Source: Gammaproteobacteria bacterium UBA2168
GTDB taxonomy: Bacteria > Pseudomonadota > Gammaproteobacteria > Pseudomonadales > Azotimanducaceae
Reading direction: 5' to 3'
DNA: 14,299 bases
NCBI GenBank assembly: GCA_002327525.1
Contig: DCWG01000121.1
Coordinates: forward strand, 1-14,299
Numbering within the stretch: position 1 is the stretch's first letter; each line of letters opens with the position of its first letter. Positions 7,255 through 14,299 of the stretch are shown one piece after another. Both the position numbers and the translations under genes were made by a program. Under the pieces are notes generated by a model. The model saw only the letters and a list, made by a program, of their open reading frames with translations, ran no database searches and was not told the origin of the DNA.

Positions 7255-10200
7255 TTGAGTGGCAATAGCAATTCGGTTCTTGTTCTTGGCATGCACTGCA
7301 GCGGTACGTCGGCGATTGCCGGTGTGTTGTCGGATCTGGGTTTTCATCTCGGTGATGAACTGATTCCAGGTGATGCGGGTATCAACGAACGTGGCTTTTT
7401 CGAAGATCGCCGCGTTCTCGACATGCACGAAGATGTGTTGGCTGCGGGTGATTGGTCATGGGACCTGCCGCTGCCCATGACCGATGTAGCCCTCGAGCGC
7501 ATGCGCGACGCAGGGGCGAGGGAGCGAATCGTCGAGCAGATCGCGCGCCTGGAGCGGCAACCGGGATGGGCGGTGAAGGATCCGCGCCTGAGCCTGCTGT
7601 TGCCGTTGTGGCGTGAGGCACTGGAGAGCCTCGACCTTTCGGCAAGGGTGATTATTTGCTGCAGGGATCCGGTGGAGGTGGCCTCGTCTCTGAACCGTCG
7701 CGATCAGATGCCCGAGGGACGGGGGTTCATGCTGTGGTGCCACTACATGCTGGCGGCGGAGCGTGCCTCTCGCGACCTGGATCGCCTGATCGTGCACTTC
7801 AGCGATCTGATGACCGACCCGCACGCGGTGATCGCAAACCTGGTGGAGTGGCTCGACTGGAAGCCTGACGGGGATGCCATGCAGCAGTCGGCCCGGGGTG
7901 TTCAACCTTCGCAATGGCACGAAAGGCGTCCCTCACTCACCCTGGCTTGTCCCGCAGAGGCCGAGCGCATCCACGCCGCTTTCGGGCGGGGTGTTGCCCA
8001 TGGTGCGTTCGATGCCGTTACTCGGGAACTGGCCGAAGCGAGTCGGCCACTCGAGAGCATGATCCGCGATCAGCATATGGCGGTGCGGGCATGGCAGACG
8101 AAGCTCGGCGCGCAGGCAGACGGATTCAGTGATGCCGTGCGGCAGCTGGAGAGCGGTGAGGCCGCGGTTGCTTCCTATGCCCGGGCGCTGGAGGAACAAG
8201 AGCGTGGATTCAGCGACGCCTTGCGCCAGATCGAGAAGAGTAATACGGCGGTCAGGTCCTATGCGGAGGCTCTCCAGGCGCAGGAAGAGGGATTTCGACA
8301 GTCCGTGGAGATGGTGCGCGAGCGGGACGCCGAGATCGCCCTTTTGAAAGAAAATCTGTCGAGGGCAGAAGGCGCTCTACGGCTGGTCGAGGCGGATTCA
8401 CTCGAATCCTCAAACAGCGTCGCGGCCACCTATCGCGGCCGAATCGATTTTTTGGTGGAGAACAACTCGCACAGTCGCGTCGCACGCTACATGCGCGAAA
8501 CGGCACCCCGCGGTGGGCGTGTACTCGAAATTGGTTGCGCCGGAGGATACTTCGGCAGGGCAGTGCGCGATCTGGGATACGAGGTGTGGGGCATCGAATC
8601 CGACAGCTCGGTGGTGCACGAGGCCGCACGGCGTCTCGATCGCGTCTACGAGGGAACTGTCGAGCACTTTCTGGATCAGTTGGATGGTGAAGAAACTCAG
8701 TTCAAGTTCATCGTCTTCGGCGATGTTCTCGAGCATCTGATGGATCCGGTGAGCGTGCTCAGGGCGTGTGTGCCGCATCTCACCGATGACGGTCATGTCA
8801 TCGCTTCTGTTCCCAACGTGGCGCACGCGTCCGTGCGGCTCATGTTGCTGGAGGGACGCTGGGACTACGACGAAGTCGGCATCATAGACAGCACCCACCT
8901 GCGTTTCTATACCCGGGACAATCTGGTGGATCTGTTTACACGTGCTGGATTCGCGGTGGAACGACTGTCGGCGATCACACTCGAGAAGCCCGATGTCGGA
9001 ATCACCGTGAATCCGAGGATTGCGGATGCATTCAACGCACACATCCGTGACCGGGAACGCGACGCGTTTCAATTCGTCGCCATGGCAGCACCCGACGATG
9101 CGGCGTCCGCGGAGAGACGCAACGTCAAGTTCATGCTGCGCGCCAGCCATCGCATCCTGTGCCTGCCGCCGGTGCCGGATTCGAGCCTTTTCAGCATCCG
9201 CCTGGAGGATCCCCTGCAGCGGCTGGTGCAGCTATACGGCGGTGAGGTACGCGTGGGTGATCAGCATCACCCTGAGCCTGGTGACGTCGCCTGGTGCGAC
9301 ATGGTTATCCTCCAGCGGGAGGCCTCTCCTGCGGCCCTTGATCTGGTTCGATCCTTGCGTGCGCGCGGTAAGAGGGTGATATTCGACATCGACGACTATC
9401 TGCTCGACGTGCCGCCGTATCTGACTGTGTACGAGCATTGTGAACGCATGCGCCCGCATCTTGAAGCGGTACTGGCCGAGGTGGACGCGGTGAGCGTGTC
9501 CACACCGCCGCTGCGTGAGGCGTTGCTATCCTACAATCCACGAACCTACATCACACCCAACTACGCGTGGTCGAACCATGCTCCGATCGAACACGACGAT
9601 GGGACGCCGTCCACCCCGGCTGAGGTACGGCTGATCGTGGCGTCTTCAGATTCGGTGCGCGTCGATTTCCTGGTCGACGTGCTGCGTCACCTGACGGACC
9701 ATCCGGGGACTCACGTGGAACTGGTCGCCATCGGTCCGCCCGGCGAATACCTGCGGGGTGTGGGAATCCCCGTGGCAGCGCTGCCCACCGTTTCGCATGA
9801 GGAGTTCAAGGGTATGCTGGCGTCACGCGCCAACACCATTGCGCTGGTTCCGCTGGATGACAATCCCTTCAATCGTTGCAAAAGCGCCATCAAGTACTTT
9901 GACTATGCGCTAGCCGGTGTACCGGCGATCTGTTCGAACATGACACCCTACGCCAACGTGATCGAACATGGTGTGGATGGCTTTCTGTGCGGTAACAGCA
10001 GCGTGGAGTGGATCGAGATCGCGAGTGAACTCATCGGCAATGCAGGGATGCGACGCGAAGTGGCTGCAACCGCCCATCGTCGCTGCCTCGATCTGTACAG
10101 CCTCAACCGCAGCGCCGCTGCCTGGCAGGAAATGCTGGTGGATACTACCTTTCCGAAAGGTGATCCCGGGGAGTGGCAACTCGATGTAACACATCGCATG

Positions 10201-10326
10201 AGATGGCAGCTGCTTCGCGGTACTATTCGTCATCTGGGCAGGCCGAATTCTTACCGCACCGCCTGGAAACTGTACCGTGAGAAGGGTGTGCGTGGGCTGG
10301 TGAGTCAATGGAAAACGGTTTTTTGA
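7255..10326 (+). CDS. Fusion protein: sulfotransferase, coiled coil, methyltransferase, glycosyltransferase
   Basis: A 1023-residue multidomain enzyme. Residues ~8-230 are a sulfotransferase-like domain: the PAPS 5'-phosphosulfate loop GMHCSGTS at 12-19 (usually GMHRSGTS), WAVKDPRLSLLLPLW, and the 3'-phosphate segment ICCRDPVEVASSLNRR from residue 135. Residues ~263-382 are a coiled coil holding two and a half 28-residue repeats. Residues ~410-565 are a class I SAM methyltransferase with VLEIGCAGGYFG (423-434) and FGDVLEHLMDP (488-498). Residues ~623-965 resemble a GT4/GT-B glycosyltransferase, with VIFDIDDYLLD (708-718) and KSAIKYFDYALAGVPAI (876-892). TTG 7255 is preferred because AGGGG lies 7 bases upstream and it starts shortly before the P-loop. 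It probably sulfates, methylates and/or glycosylates the glycan made by this locus. Domain calls are from motifs; substrate is unknown. Confidence 0.85.
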   Translation: MSGNSNSVLVLGMHCSGTSAIAGVLSDLGFHLGDELIPGDAGINERGFFEDRRVLDMHEDVLAAGDWSWDLPLPMTDVALERMRDAGARERIVEQIARLERQPGWAVKDPRLSLLLPLWREALESLDLSARVIICCRDPVEVASSLNRRDQMPEGRGFMLWCHYMLAAERASRDLDRLIVHFSDLMTDPHAVIANLVEWLDWKPDGDAMQQSARGVQPSQWHERRPSLTLACPAEAERIHAAFGRGVAHGAFDAVTRELAEASRPLESMIRDQHMAVRAWQTKLGAQADGFSDAVRQLESGEAAVASYARALEEQERGFSDALRQIEKSNTAVRSYAEALQAQEEGFRQSVEMVRERDAEIALLKENLSRAEGALRLVEADSLESSNSVAATYRGRIDFLVENNSHSRVARYMRETAPRGGRVLEIGCAGGYFGRAVRDLGYEVWGIESDSSVVHEAARRLDRVYEGTVEHFLDQLDGEETQFKFIVFGDVLEHLMDPVSVLRACVPHLTDDGHVIASVPNVAHASVRLMLLEGRWDYDEVGIIDSTHLRFYTRDNLVDLFTRAGFAVERLSAITLEKPDVGITVNPRIADAFNAHIRDRERDAFQFVAMAAPDDAASAERRNVKFMLRASHRILCLPPVPDSSLFSIRLEDPLQRLVQLYGGEVRVGDQHHPEPGDVAWCDMVILQREASPAALDLVRSLRARGKRVIFDIDDYLLDVPPYLTVYEHCERMRPHLEAVLAEVDAVSVSTPPLREALLSYNPRTYITPNYAWSNHAPIEHDDGTPSTPAEVRLIVASSDSVRVDFLVDVLRHLTDHPGTHVELVAIGPPGEYLRGVGIPVAALPTVSHEEFKGMLASRANTIALVPLDDNPFNRCKSAIKYFDYALAGVPAICSNMTPYANVIEHGVDGFLCGNSSVEWIEIASELIGNAGMRREVAATAHRRCLDLYSLNRSAAAWQEMLVDTTFPKGDPGEWQLDVTHRMRWQLLRGTIRHLGRPNSYRTAWKLYREKGVRGLVSQWKTVF
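8113..8340 (+). repeat. 84-base (28-residue) tandem repeat inside the coiled coil
   Basis: Unit 1 (8113-8196) begins QADGFSDAVRQLE, unit 2 (8197-8280) begins QERGFSDALRQIE, and unit 3 (from 8281) begins QEEGFRQSVEMV and fades. Units 1 and 2 share GFSDA.RQ.E....AV.SYA.AL in register. Twenty-eight residues is four heptads, fitting an extended helical rod between the sulfotransferase and the methyltransferase. The DNA has diverged between units, so the duplication is not recent. Confidence 0.85.
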
Positions 10327-11084
10327 TCAGGTGCTTAACGGGATTGATGATGCTGGCGCTGGCGTCGCCAGTCATCGCGATCGTGGAGATCGGTGATGTG
10401 GGCCAACGCTACGAGCTGATCGCGACCAGCGAAACGGTCCGGTCGGTGATGAACACGCTGGCAGAGCGCTTCGAATTCGAAGTCGTGTTCCCGGACCAGG
10501 CCTGGGGGCGTGACCGCCGCGACTTTCAGAAGCGCGGCAGCCTGGACGATATTCTCAAATACGTGCTGACCGGCACCAATTTCGTGGCGCGCTACTGGCG
10601 GCCCAAGGGCAGCACCGCGTCCTCGGTCACGCGGGTAGAAATCATGGGTAATCTGGATCTGTCACGGCGTAGCCTGGTGTCCCGGACGGGCTACGATGAA
10701 GTCGAGGATGACGAAGACTACGATTACGATGAGTACGAACACGAAGCTTATGAATCAGAGTTCAATTCGAGCGAAGACGAGCAGCTGAATCCCGGCGCGT
10801 TGTCCGCTCCGGTGTCCTCTTCGGATAGTCGTTCTGCCGATTCCGATGAGGGGGAGGTACCGGTGGCGGTCGAGGATACCCATCCCAGCAGCGTAGCGGG
10901 CATGCTGCGTGCACTCGCTCAAGCCAGGCCTGCACCCAACACGACCGGTGCGAGCCCCGCACCCACCGGAGATCAACAGGTTCAACTCAGAGAGCTTACC
11001 CGGCGCGCGCATGCCGGGGTCAAGGATCTGGCCGAAGCGCTGCGCCAGGCAGAGGTGGTCCAACGCGGCAAACAGAACTACTGA
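10308..11084 (+). CDS. Secreted acidic protein with STN-like domain
   Basis: A 258-residue protein not recognised as a named family. Residues 1-24 form a signal peptide (LIRCLTGLMMLALASPVIA). Residues ~33-95 (YELIATSETVRSVMNTLAERFEFEVVF, then LDDILKYVLTGTNFVARYW) resemble the secretin/TonB short N-terminal (STN) fold, a small periplasmic module. A very acidic Asp/Glu/Tyr run follows (residues ~129-161), then a low-complexity Ser/Pro/Ala region and a C-terminal helix (LRELTRRAHAGVKDLAEALRQAE). The ATG overlaps the end of the fusion gene by 19 bases, with GGTGAG 5 bases upstream, so the two are probably co-translated. It ends 2 bases from the convergent epimerase gene. A periplasmic role linked to the glycan locus is inferred from position only. 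Confidence 0.75.
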   Translation: MENGFLIRCLTGLMMLALASPVIAIVEIGDVGQRYELIATSETVRSVMNTLAERFEFEVVFPDQAWGRDRRDFQKRGSLDDILKYVLTGTNFVARYWRPKGSTASSVTRVEIMGNLDLSRRSLVSRTGYDEVEDDEDYDYDEYEHEAYESEFNSSEDEQLNPGALSAPVSSSDSRSADSDEGEVPVAVEDTHPSSVAGMLRALAQARPAPNTTGASPAPTGDQQVQLRELTRRAHAGVKDLAEALRQAEVVQRGKQNY

Positions 11085-11086
11085 GT

Positions 11087-12013
11087 TCAATCCACCCGTG
11101 GTGCGGAGCGGGCGATGCCCTCACGAGTGGTGACGGGCGGCTGCCAGCCGCACGCACTCATCGAGTCGGTGTCCATTACCAGTGCGTCTGCCAGGCGCTC
11201 CACATAGCCTCGCATCACGGGCACGTGCGTGAGTGCGCGAGTGACGATGCTCGCAACGGGCACCCGGCGCAGCCGTGCGTTCGATGCTTGTGCGATCAGA
11301 TCGAAAAGCGTGTTGGTGGAAATGGGTTCAGCGTCCGCCACGTGCACTACCGTATCGGCTGCCGGATATCGGGTCGCGAGATGTAGCAGTGCATCGACGA
11401 GATTGTCGATGAACACGATGCTGCGAGCGTTACCTGAAGCAAATCGGGGTACGGGCGCGCCGGAGGTGACCCAGGACTGCATGCGGGCGAAATTGCCGCT
11501 GCTACCGGGTCCGTAGACCATGGGTGCGCGGACGATGGTGGCGGGTAACTCATCCCTGCGCTCCAGCACCATGCGTTCCGCGGCGAGCTTGTAGCGGCCG
11601 TAGGGAGAGCTGGGCTGTGGTCTGTCGCCGGGCCGTACCGGCTGTGGATGCGACTCTCCGGTCATGGCTTTGATCGAACTCAGGTAGCAGAACCATTGCA
11701 CGTTGCGCTCGACCGCCGCGTCCAGCAGCAACTTCGTACCATCCACATGCACGCGCTTCTGGATCTTTGCGGGCAGTTTCGGATCGGGTGAAATGAGGTG
11801 GTAGAGGGCCTTTGCGCCTTCGAGGTGGGAGGATAGTGGGCTGCGCGGCGCGGACAGGTCTCCGATGCTGACGTAGCGTGCTCCCTCGACGGGTACGCGC
11901 AGGTGGTCGCTACTGCGAATGAGTGCGATCACCTCGTGGCCGCCGCGGACGAGGCGGCGCACGAGTGCCGTGCCGACGTAACCGCTCGCTCCGGTGACGG
12001 CGATGGTACTCAA
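11087..12013 (-). CDS. NAD-dependent sugar epimerase/dehydratase (extended SDR)
   Basis: A 308-residue extended short-chain dehydrogenase, probably making or interconverting a nucleotide sugar for the glycan, for example UDP-GlcNAc/GalNAc 4-epimerisation. The Rossmann motif GASGYVG is at residues 8-14, the active-site strand YLSSIKA holds the Ser at ~112-113, and YGRYK (Tyr138, Lys142) is the catalytic pair. Further on are VRAPMVYGPGSSGNF, the FIDNLVDALLHLA substrate region and a C-terminal CGWQPPVTTREGI typical of Gne/WbpV-like enzymes. The start is TTG 12013. The permease stop TGA lies in the same frame only 15 bases upstream, so no earlier start is possible. Translation may resume after that stop. 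Exact substrate is unknown. Confidence 0.87.
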   Translation of the reverse strand: MSTIAVTGASGYVGTALVRRLVRGGHEVIALIRSSDHLRVPVEGARYVSIGDLSAPRSPLSSHLEGAKALYHLISPDPKLPAKIQKRVHVDGTKLLLDAAVERNVQWFCYLSSIKAMTGESHPQPVRPGDRPQPSSPYGRYKLAAERMVLERRDELPATIVRAPMVYGPGSSGNFARMQSWVTSGAPVPRFASGNARSIVFIDNLVDALLHLATRYPAADTVVHVADAEPISTNTLFDLIAQASNARLRRVPVASIVTRALTHVPVMRGYVERLADALVMDTDSMSACGWQPPVTTREGIARSAPRVD

Positions 12014-12025
12014 CGGCGTTGCTGC

Positions 12026-12802
12026 TCACATGACATCGACAAAGCCCTTCTCCAGGCGTCGGAACAGGGCATAGCAGCACAAGGCAATCAACGTAGCCGC
12101 AGCCAGCGGTGAAATCAGAGCCACTGCTCCCGGAGTCTCACCGCTCAACGCTACCGCGCGAAAGTTCTCCACCACCGCTGTGGTGGGATTGAGATAGTAA
12201 AACGGCTGCAAGAATTCAGGAACTGACGAGAGTGGGTAGAGAACCGGCGAGAAGAACAGCATTCCGGTCGCAATCAGGGTAGTCACATGCATGAGATCTC
12301 TGAGGTAGACGCCGAGTGCAGCGATCAGCCAGCCCAATGCGAGCCCGTAGCCCACTACCGGCGCGAGTACCAGGGGAGCCAACAACACCGTGGCTTCGAG
12401 GTCGAACCCGAGCAGCAGCGCCACAGCCATGACGATAACCGCACCGACCACGAGCGGTACGAGCAGTTCACAGATCATGATCCAGGCGAGTGCCGCCAGC
12501 GGGAAGGGCGTTTTGTGCACGTAATTCGGATTACCCGTGACCAGTGTCGGCGCCCGCACGATCACATCGGAGAGAAAACCGTGCACTACCAGGCCGCTGA
12601 AGAGAAACACCGGGTAGGTTGTTGCTTGCGCACCCGGCCAGCGGACACCGAGCACGTGACCGAAGACGAAAGACAGCACAGCCACCGTGACCAGCGGTGT
12701 GATCAGAGCCCAAGCCCAGCCGAGCATCGAGCCGCGGTAGCGTAAGGTGAGCTCACGCACCACCAGCGTTCGTACCAGATGCGCGTGTGGAGGCCACTTC
12801 AT
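12026..12802 (-). CDS. wzm: ABC-2 type polysaccharide export permease (Wzm-like)
   Basis: A 258-residue inner-membrane subunit of an ABC exporter that moves a finished undecaprenyl-linked glycan to the periplasm. The family N-terminus VRELTLRYRGSMLGWAWALITPL leads into the first membrane segment. NPNYVHKTPFPLAALAWIM is the cytoplasmic motif of Wzm/KpsM/RfbA-type permeases, and about six hydrophobic segments follow, ending in a charged RRLEKGFVDVM tail. The ATG at 12802 overlaps the wzt stop as ATGA and has AGGAAA upstream. A longer frame reading to 13012 starts with an Arg/His-rich segment antisense in nature and is rejected. The epimerase follows 12 bases after the stop. Symbol by family; O-antigen versus capsule cannot be told. 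Confidence 0.92.
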   Translation of the reverse strand: MKWPPHAHLVRTLVVRELTLRYRGSMLGWAWALITPLVTVAVLSFVFGHVLGVRWPGAQATTYPVFLFSGLVVHGFLSDVIVRAPTLVTGNPNYVHKTPFPLAALAWIMICELLVPLVVGAVIVMAVALLLGFDLEATVLLAPLVLAPVVGYGLALGWLIAALGVYLRDLMHVTTLIATGMLFFSPVLYPLSSVPEFLQPFYYLNPTTAVVENFRAVALSGETPGAVALISPLAAATLIALCCYALFRRLEKGFVDVM

Positions 12803-14136
12803 GGTGTGTTTCCTGGGCGCGCTCGCTCGATGGTGCTGAGCGCTCCGTTGCTGAAATCGACCATGCCGGTGACCTCGGGATCTGCTTCGGGCAGGACGCG
12901 AAAGGCGACGATATCGAATACGCGATGCAGATAGCGTAGCGACCCGGCCTCGTCGCCCGAATCTCCACGCACACCGGCGTTGAGAAAGTAGGTGCCTGGC
13001 AACAGCAGACAACGGAAACGGATGCGCACATCGAGTACATCGCCCGCGGCGTACGGTCCATCATCCGAGTTCGCCAGCAGGCCGCCGAGTTCCACACCGG
13101 CCATGTTTTTGATGAGCGATCCGCATTCCAGAACGTCAACGGACACATCCAGTGTGACACGGTAGCAGAATTCATAGCTCTGTCTGCGGTACAGGAGATT
13201 GACCCGGCTGCCTGCGGCATCGAGTAGCCTCGGGTCGGAGATGACGGCGCCGTCGCGCGCATACTCGGTGGTGCTGTCGGATGCCAGTTCCGGATCGTAC
13301 AGAATCGCGGACGTCGTCTCGGCGGAGGCTTCTGTCAGCTGCGAGGTGGCTGACTCCGGCGCATCCGCCAGCGCGAGGCTCAGCGTACGATAGTAGTGCT
13401 GCACCACGTCACGCGGTGCGCCGTACTTCGTGCAGCGGCCGGTTTCCAGCAGCATGGCCCGGTGCGCAAGCTGCGTGACCAGTGGTGTGTTGTGTGTGAC
13501 GAAAATCACCGCGGTGCCGGAACGAGCCAGTTGCTCGATGCGCGCGAAACACTTGCGTTGAAACGGCTCGTCTCCGACTGCCAGAATTTCGTCGACGATG
13601 AGGAGTTCTGGATTCGTCGACACCATCGTTGCGAAAGCAACACGCGCGAACATGCCGCTCGAGTAGGTCTTTACCGGATGGTCGAAAAACTCGCCCACAT
13701 CGGCAAACGCTTGTACGTCGGGCAGGCAGGCTTCCGTGGCATCGGCATCGAGACCGAGCAACGCGGCATTGATACGCACGTTTTCGCGCCCCGTGAGCTC
13801 GGGATTGAACCCAGCGCCGAGTTCCAGCAGCGCGGCGACCCGGCCGTGGATGCGAACCCGACCCGAGTCCGGATTCAGGTTGCCCGACAGTATTTTCAGC
13901 AGCGTGCTCTTCCCCGATCCGTTCTGCCCGACGATGGCGAGAATCTCGCCTGCTGAGATGTTCAGGCTGACGGGTTCCAGCGCTCGAACCTCGGTGAAGT
14001 AACGCTTGCCCTGGCCGATGACTGGCAGGAACTGCTTCAGCCGGTCGCAAGGACGGTCGTAGAGGCGGTAGGTCTTGCAAACCTCTTGCAACTCGGCCAC
14101 GGGCCGGGCTCGTGAGGAATGATCACCGTGGCTCAT
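12799..14136 (-). CDS. wzt: ABC transporter ATPase with C-terminal glycan-binding domain (Wzt-like)
   Basis: A 445-residue ATPase partner of Wzm. The nucleotide-binding domain has Walker A GQNGSGKST (70-78), a Q-loop region LELGAGFNPELTG, the signature YSSGM (158-162), Walker B LLIVDE (178-183) and the H-loop histidine at 215 (FVTHN). Residues ~275-445 form an extra domain (SRVNLLYRRQSYEFCYRVTLDV, LPGTYFLNAGV) matching the Wzt C-terminal beta-sandwich. In E. coli O9a this domain binds the modified end of the O-chain before export. The presence of that domain suggests that glycan capping and export are linked here. No clear ribosome site precedes ATG 14136; GTG at residue 13 is an alternative. 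The gene overlaps the permease by 4 bases and heads a wzt-wzm-epimerase unit. Confidence 0.92.
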   Translation of the reverse strand: MSHGDHSSRARPVAELQEVCKTYRLYDRPCDRLKQFLPVIGQGKRYFTEVRALEPVSLNISAGEILAIVGQNGSGKSTLLKILSGNLNPDSGRVRIHGRVAALLELGAGFNPELTGRENVRINAALLGLDADATEACLPDVQAFADVGEFFDHPVKTYSSGMFARVAFATMVSTNPELLIVDEILAVGDEPFQRKCFARIEQLARSGTAVIFVTHNTPLVTQLAHRAMLLETGRCTKYGAPRDVVQHYYRTLSLALADAPESATSQLTEASAETTSAILYDPELASDSTTEYARDGAVISDPRLLDAAGSRVNLLYRRQSYEFCYRVTLDVSVDVLECGSLIKNMAGVELGGLLANSDDGPYAAGDVLDVRIRFRCLLLPGTYFLNAGVRGDSGDEAGSLRYLHRVFDIVAFRVLPEADPEVTGMVDFSNGALSTIERARPGNTP

Positions 14137-14199
14137 TCGGACGGGGTAGCGAGATTGTTCGACATCTTTTCCGTGTCACGGCGGATATGTCCCAGTTTC

Positions 14200-14205
14200 A
14201 TCATA
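14200..14205 (-). promoter_or_regulatory. Candidate -10 box for the wzt-wzm-epimerase unit
   Basis: On the - strand this reads TATGAT, five of six matches to the sigma-70 -10 consensus, preceded by TTG. It would start RNA near 14193, giving a leader of about 57 bases before wzt. No convincing -35 is seen 17 bases upstream. Confidence 0.35.
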
Positions 14206-14259
14206 CAAGCTTAGCCTGTCCCCCGTGTTGCGGCCATCGCGGGTGTTGCGGTCCAGGTT

Positions 14260-14268
14260 TGCTAGAAT
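14260..14268 (+). promoter_or_regulatory. Candidate extended -10 promoter facing right
   Basis: TGCTAGAAT fits the extended -10 form TGnTATAAT, with one mismatch in the hexamer. RNA would start near 14275, at the edge of the heptamer repeats, for a gene beyond the window. No -35 at proper distance is visible, which extended -10 promoters can do without. Confidence 0.4.
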
Positions 14269-14275
14269 CTTGACT

Positions 14276-14299
14276 ACCAGTGACCAGTGACCAGTGACC
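14276..14299 (+). repeat. Heptamer tandem repeat ACCAGTG, cut by window edge
   Basis: Three perfect copies of ACCAGTG (14276-14282, 14283-14289, 14290-14296) plus ACC run to the end of the window. The true copy number is unknown. The array lies directly after the candidate extended -10. Confidence 0.9.

Noticed and set aside
12803..13012. Upstream extension of the Wzm permease
   Set aside because: It lies within wzt in another frame, is Arg/His-rich and unlike any permease N-terminus; the ATG at 12802 has a ribosome site and a 4-base overlap with wzt.
5333..14136. Transposases, integrases or attachment sites marking recent transfer of the glycan locus
   Set aside because: No transposase motif, terminal inverted repeats or tRNA boundary were seen, and base composition looks similar to the housekeeping block by eye.
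14276..14299. CRISPR array
   Set aside because: The repeat unit is seven bases with no spacers.

Overview
The window looks like a GC-rich gammaproteobacterial chromosome. Its left third carries the conserved gammaproteobacterial order tyrA (3' end), cmk, rpsA, ihfB, lapA, lapB, all on the + strand, followed by a small secreted ComEA-like helix-hairpin-helix protein. The species cannot be named from the sequence. An environmental, non-enteric gammaproteobacterium is a reasonable guess.

Positions 1-5309 form the housekeeping block: aromatic amino acid synthesis (tyrA), CMP kinase (cmk), ribosomal protein S1 (rpsA, with a leader lacking a Shine-Dalgarno), the IHF beta subunit (ihfB), and the LapA/LapB pair that controls LPS synthesis. 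Two features are unusual. tyrA runs directly into cmk with no aroA between them. lapA and lapB are separated by about 250 bases of hairpin-rich DNA instead of being adjacent.

Positions 5333-14136 hold a surface-polysaccharide locus. Two GT2 family glycosyltransferases lie on the - strand. Diverging from them is a 1023-residue protein with, in order, a sulfotransferase-like domain, a coiled coil with 28-residue repeats, a SAM-dependent methyltransferase and a GT4-like glycosyltransferase. Its stop overlaps a secreted, very acidic protein with an STN-like N-terminal domain. On the - strand from the right edge come an overlapping Wzt-Wzm ABC exporter pair and an NAD-dependent sugar epimerase. 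Wzt carries the C-terminal extension typical of exporters that recognise a modified glycan end.

Together the locus suggests an O-antigen or similar glycan that is built in the cytoplasm, perhaps capped by sulfate and/or methyl groups, and exported by Wzm/Wzt. The fusion protein is the most novel item. Its combination of modifying enzymes, methyltransferase and coiled coil recalls the WbdD chain-terminator/ruler principle of E. coli O8/O9a, with a sulfotransferase in place of the kinase. That link is inference. The last 160 bases hold no gene but show a candidate extended -10 promoter running into heptamer tandem repeats cut by the window edge.
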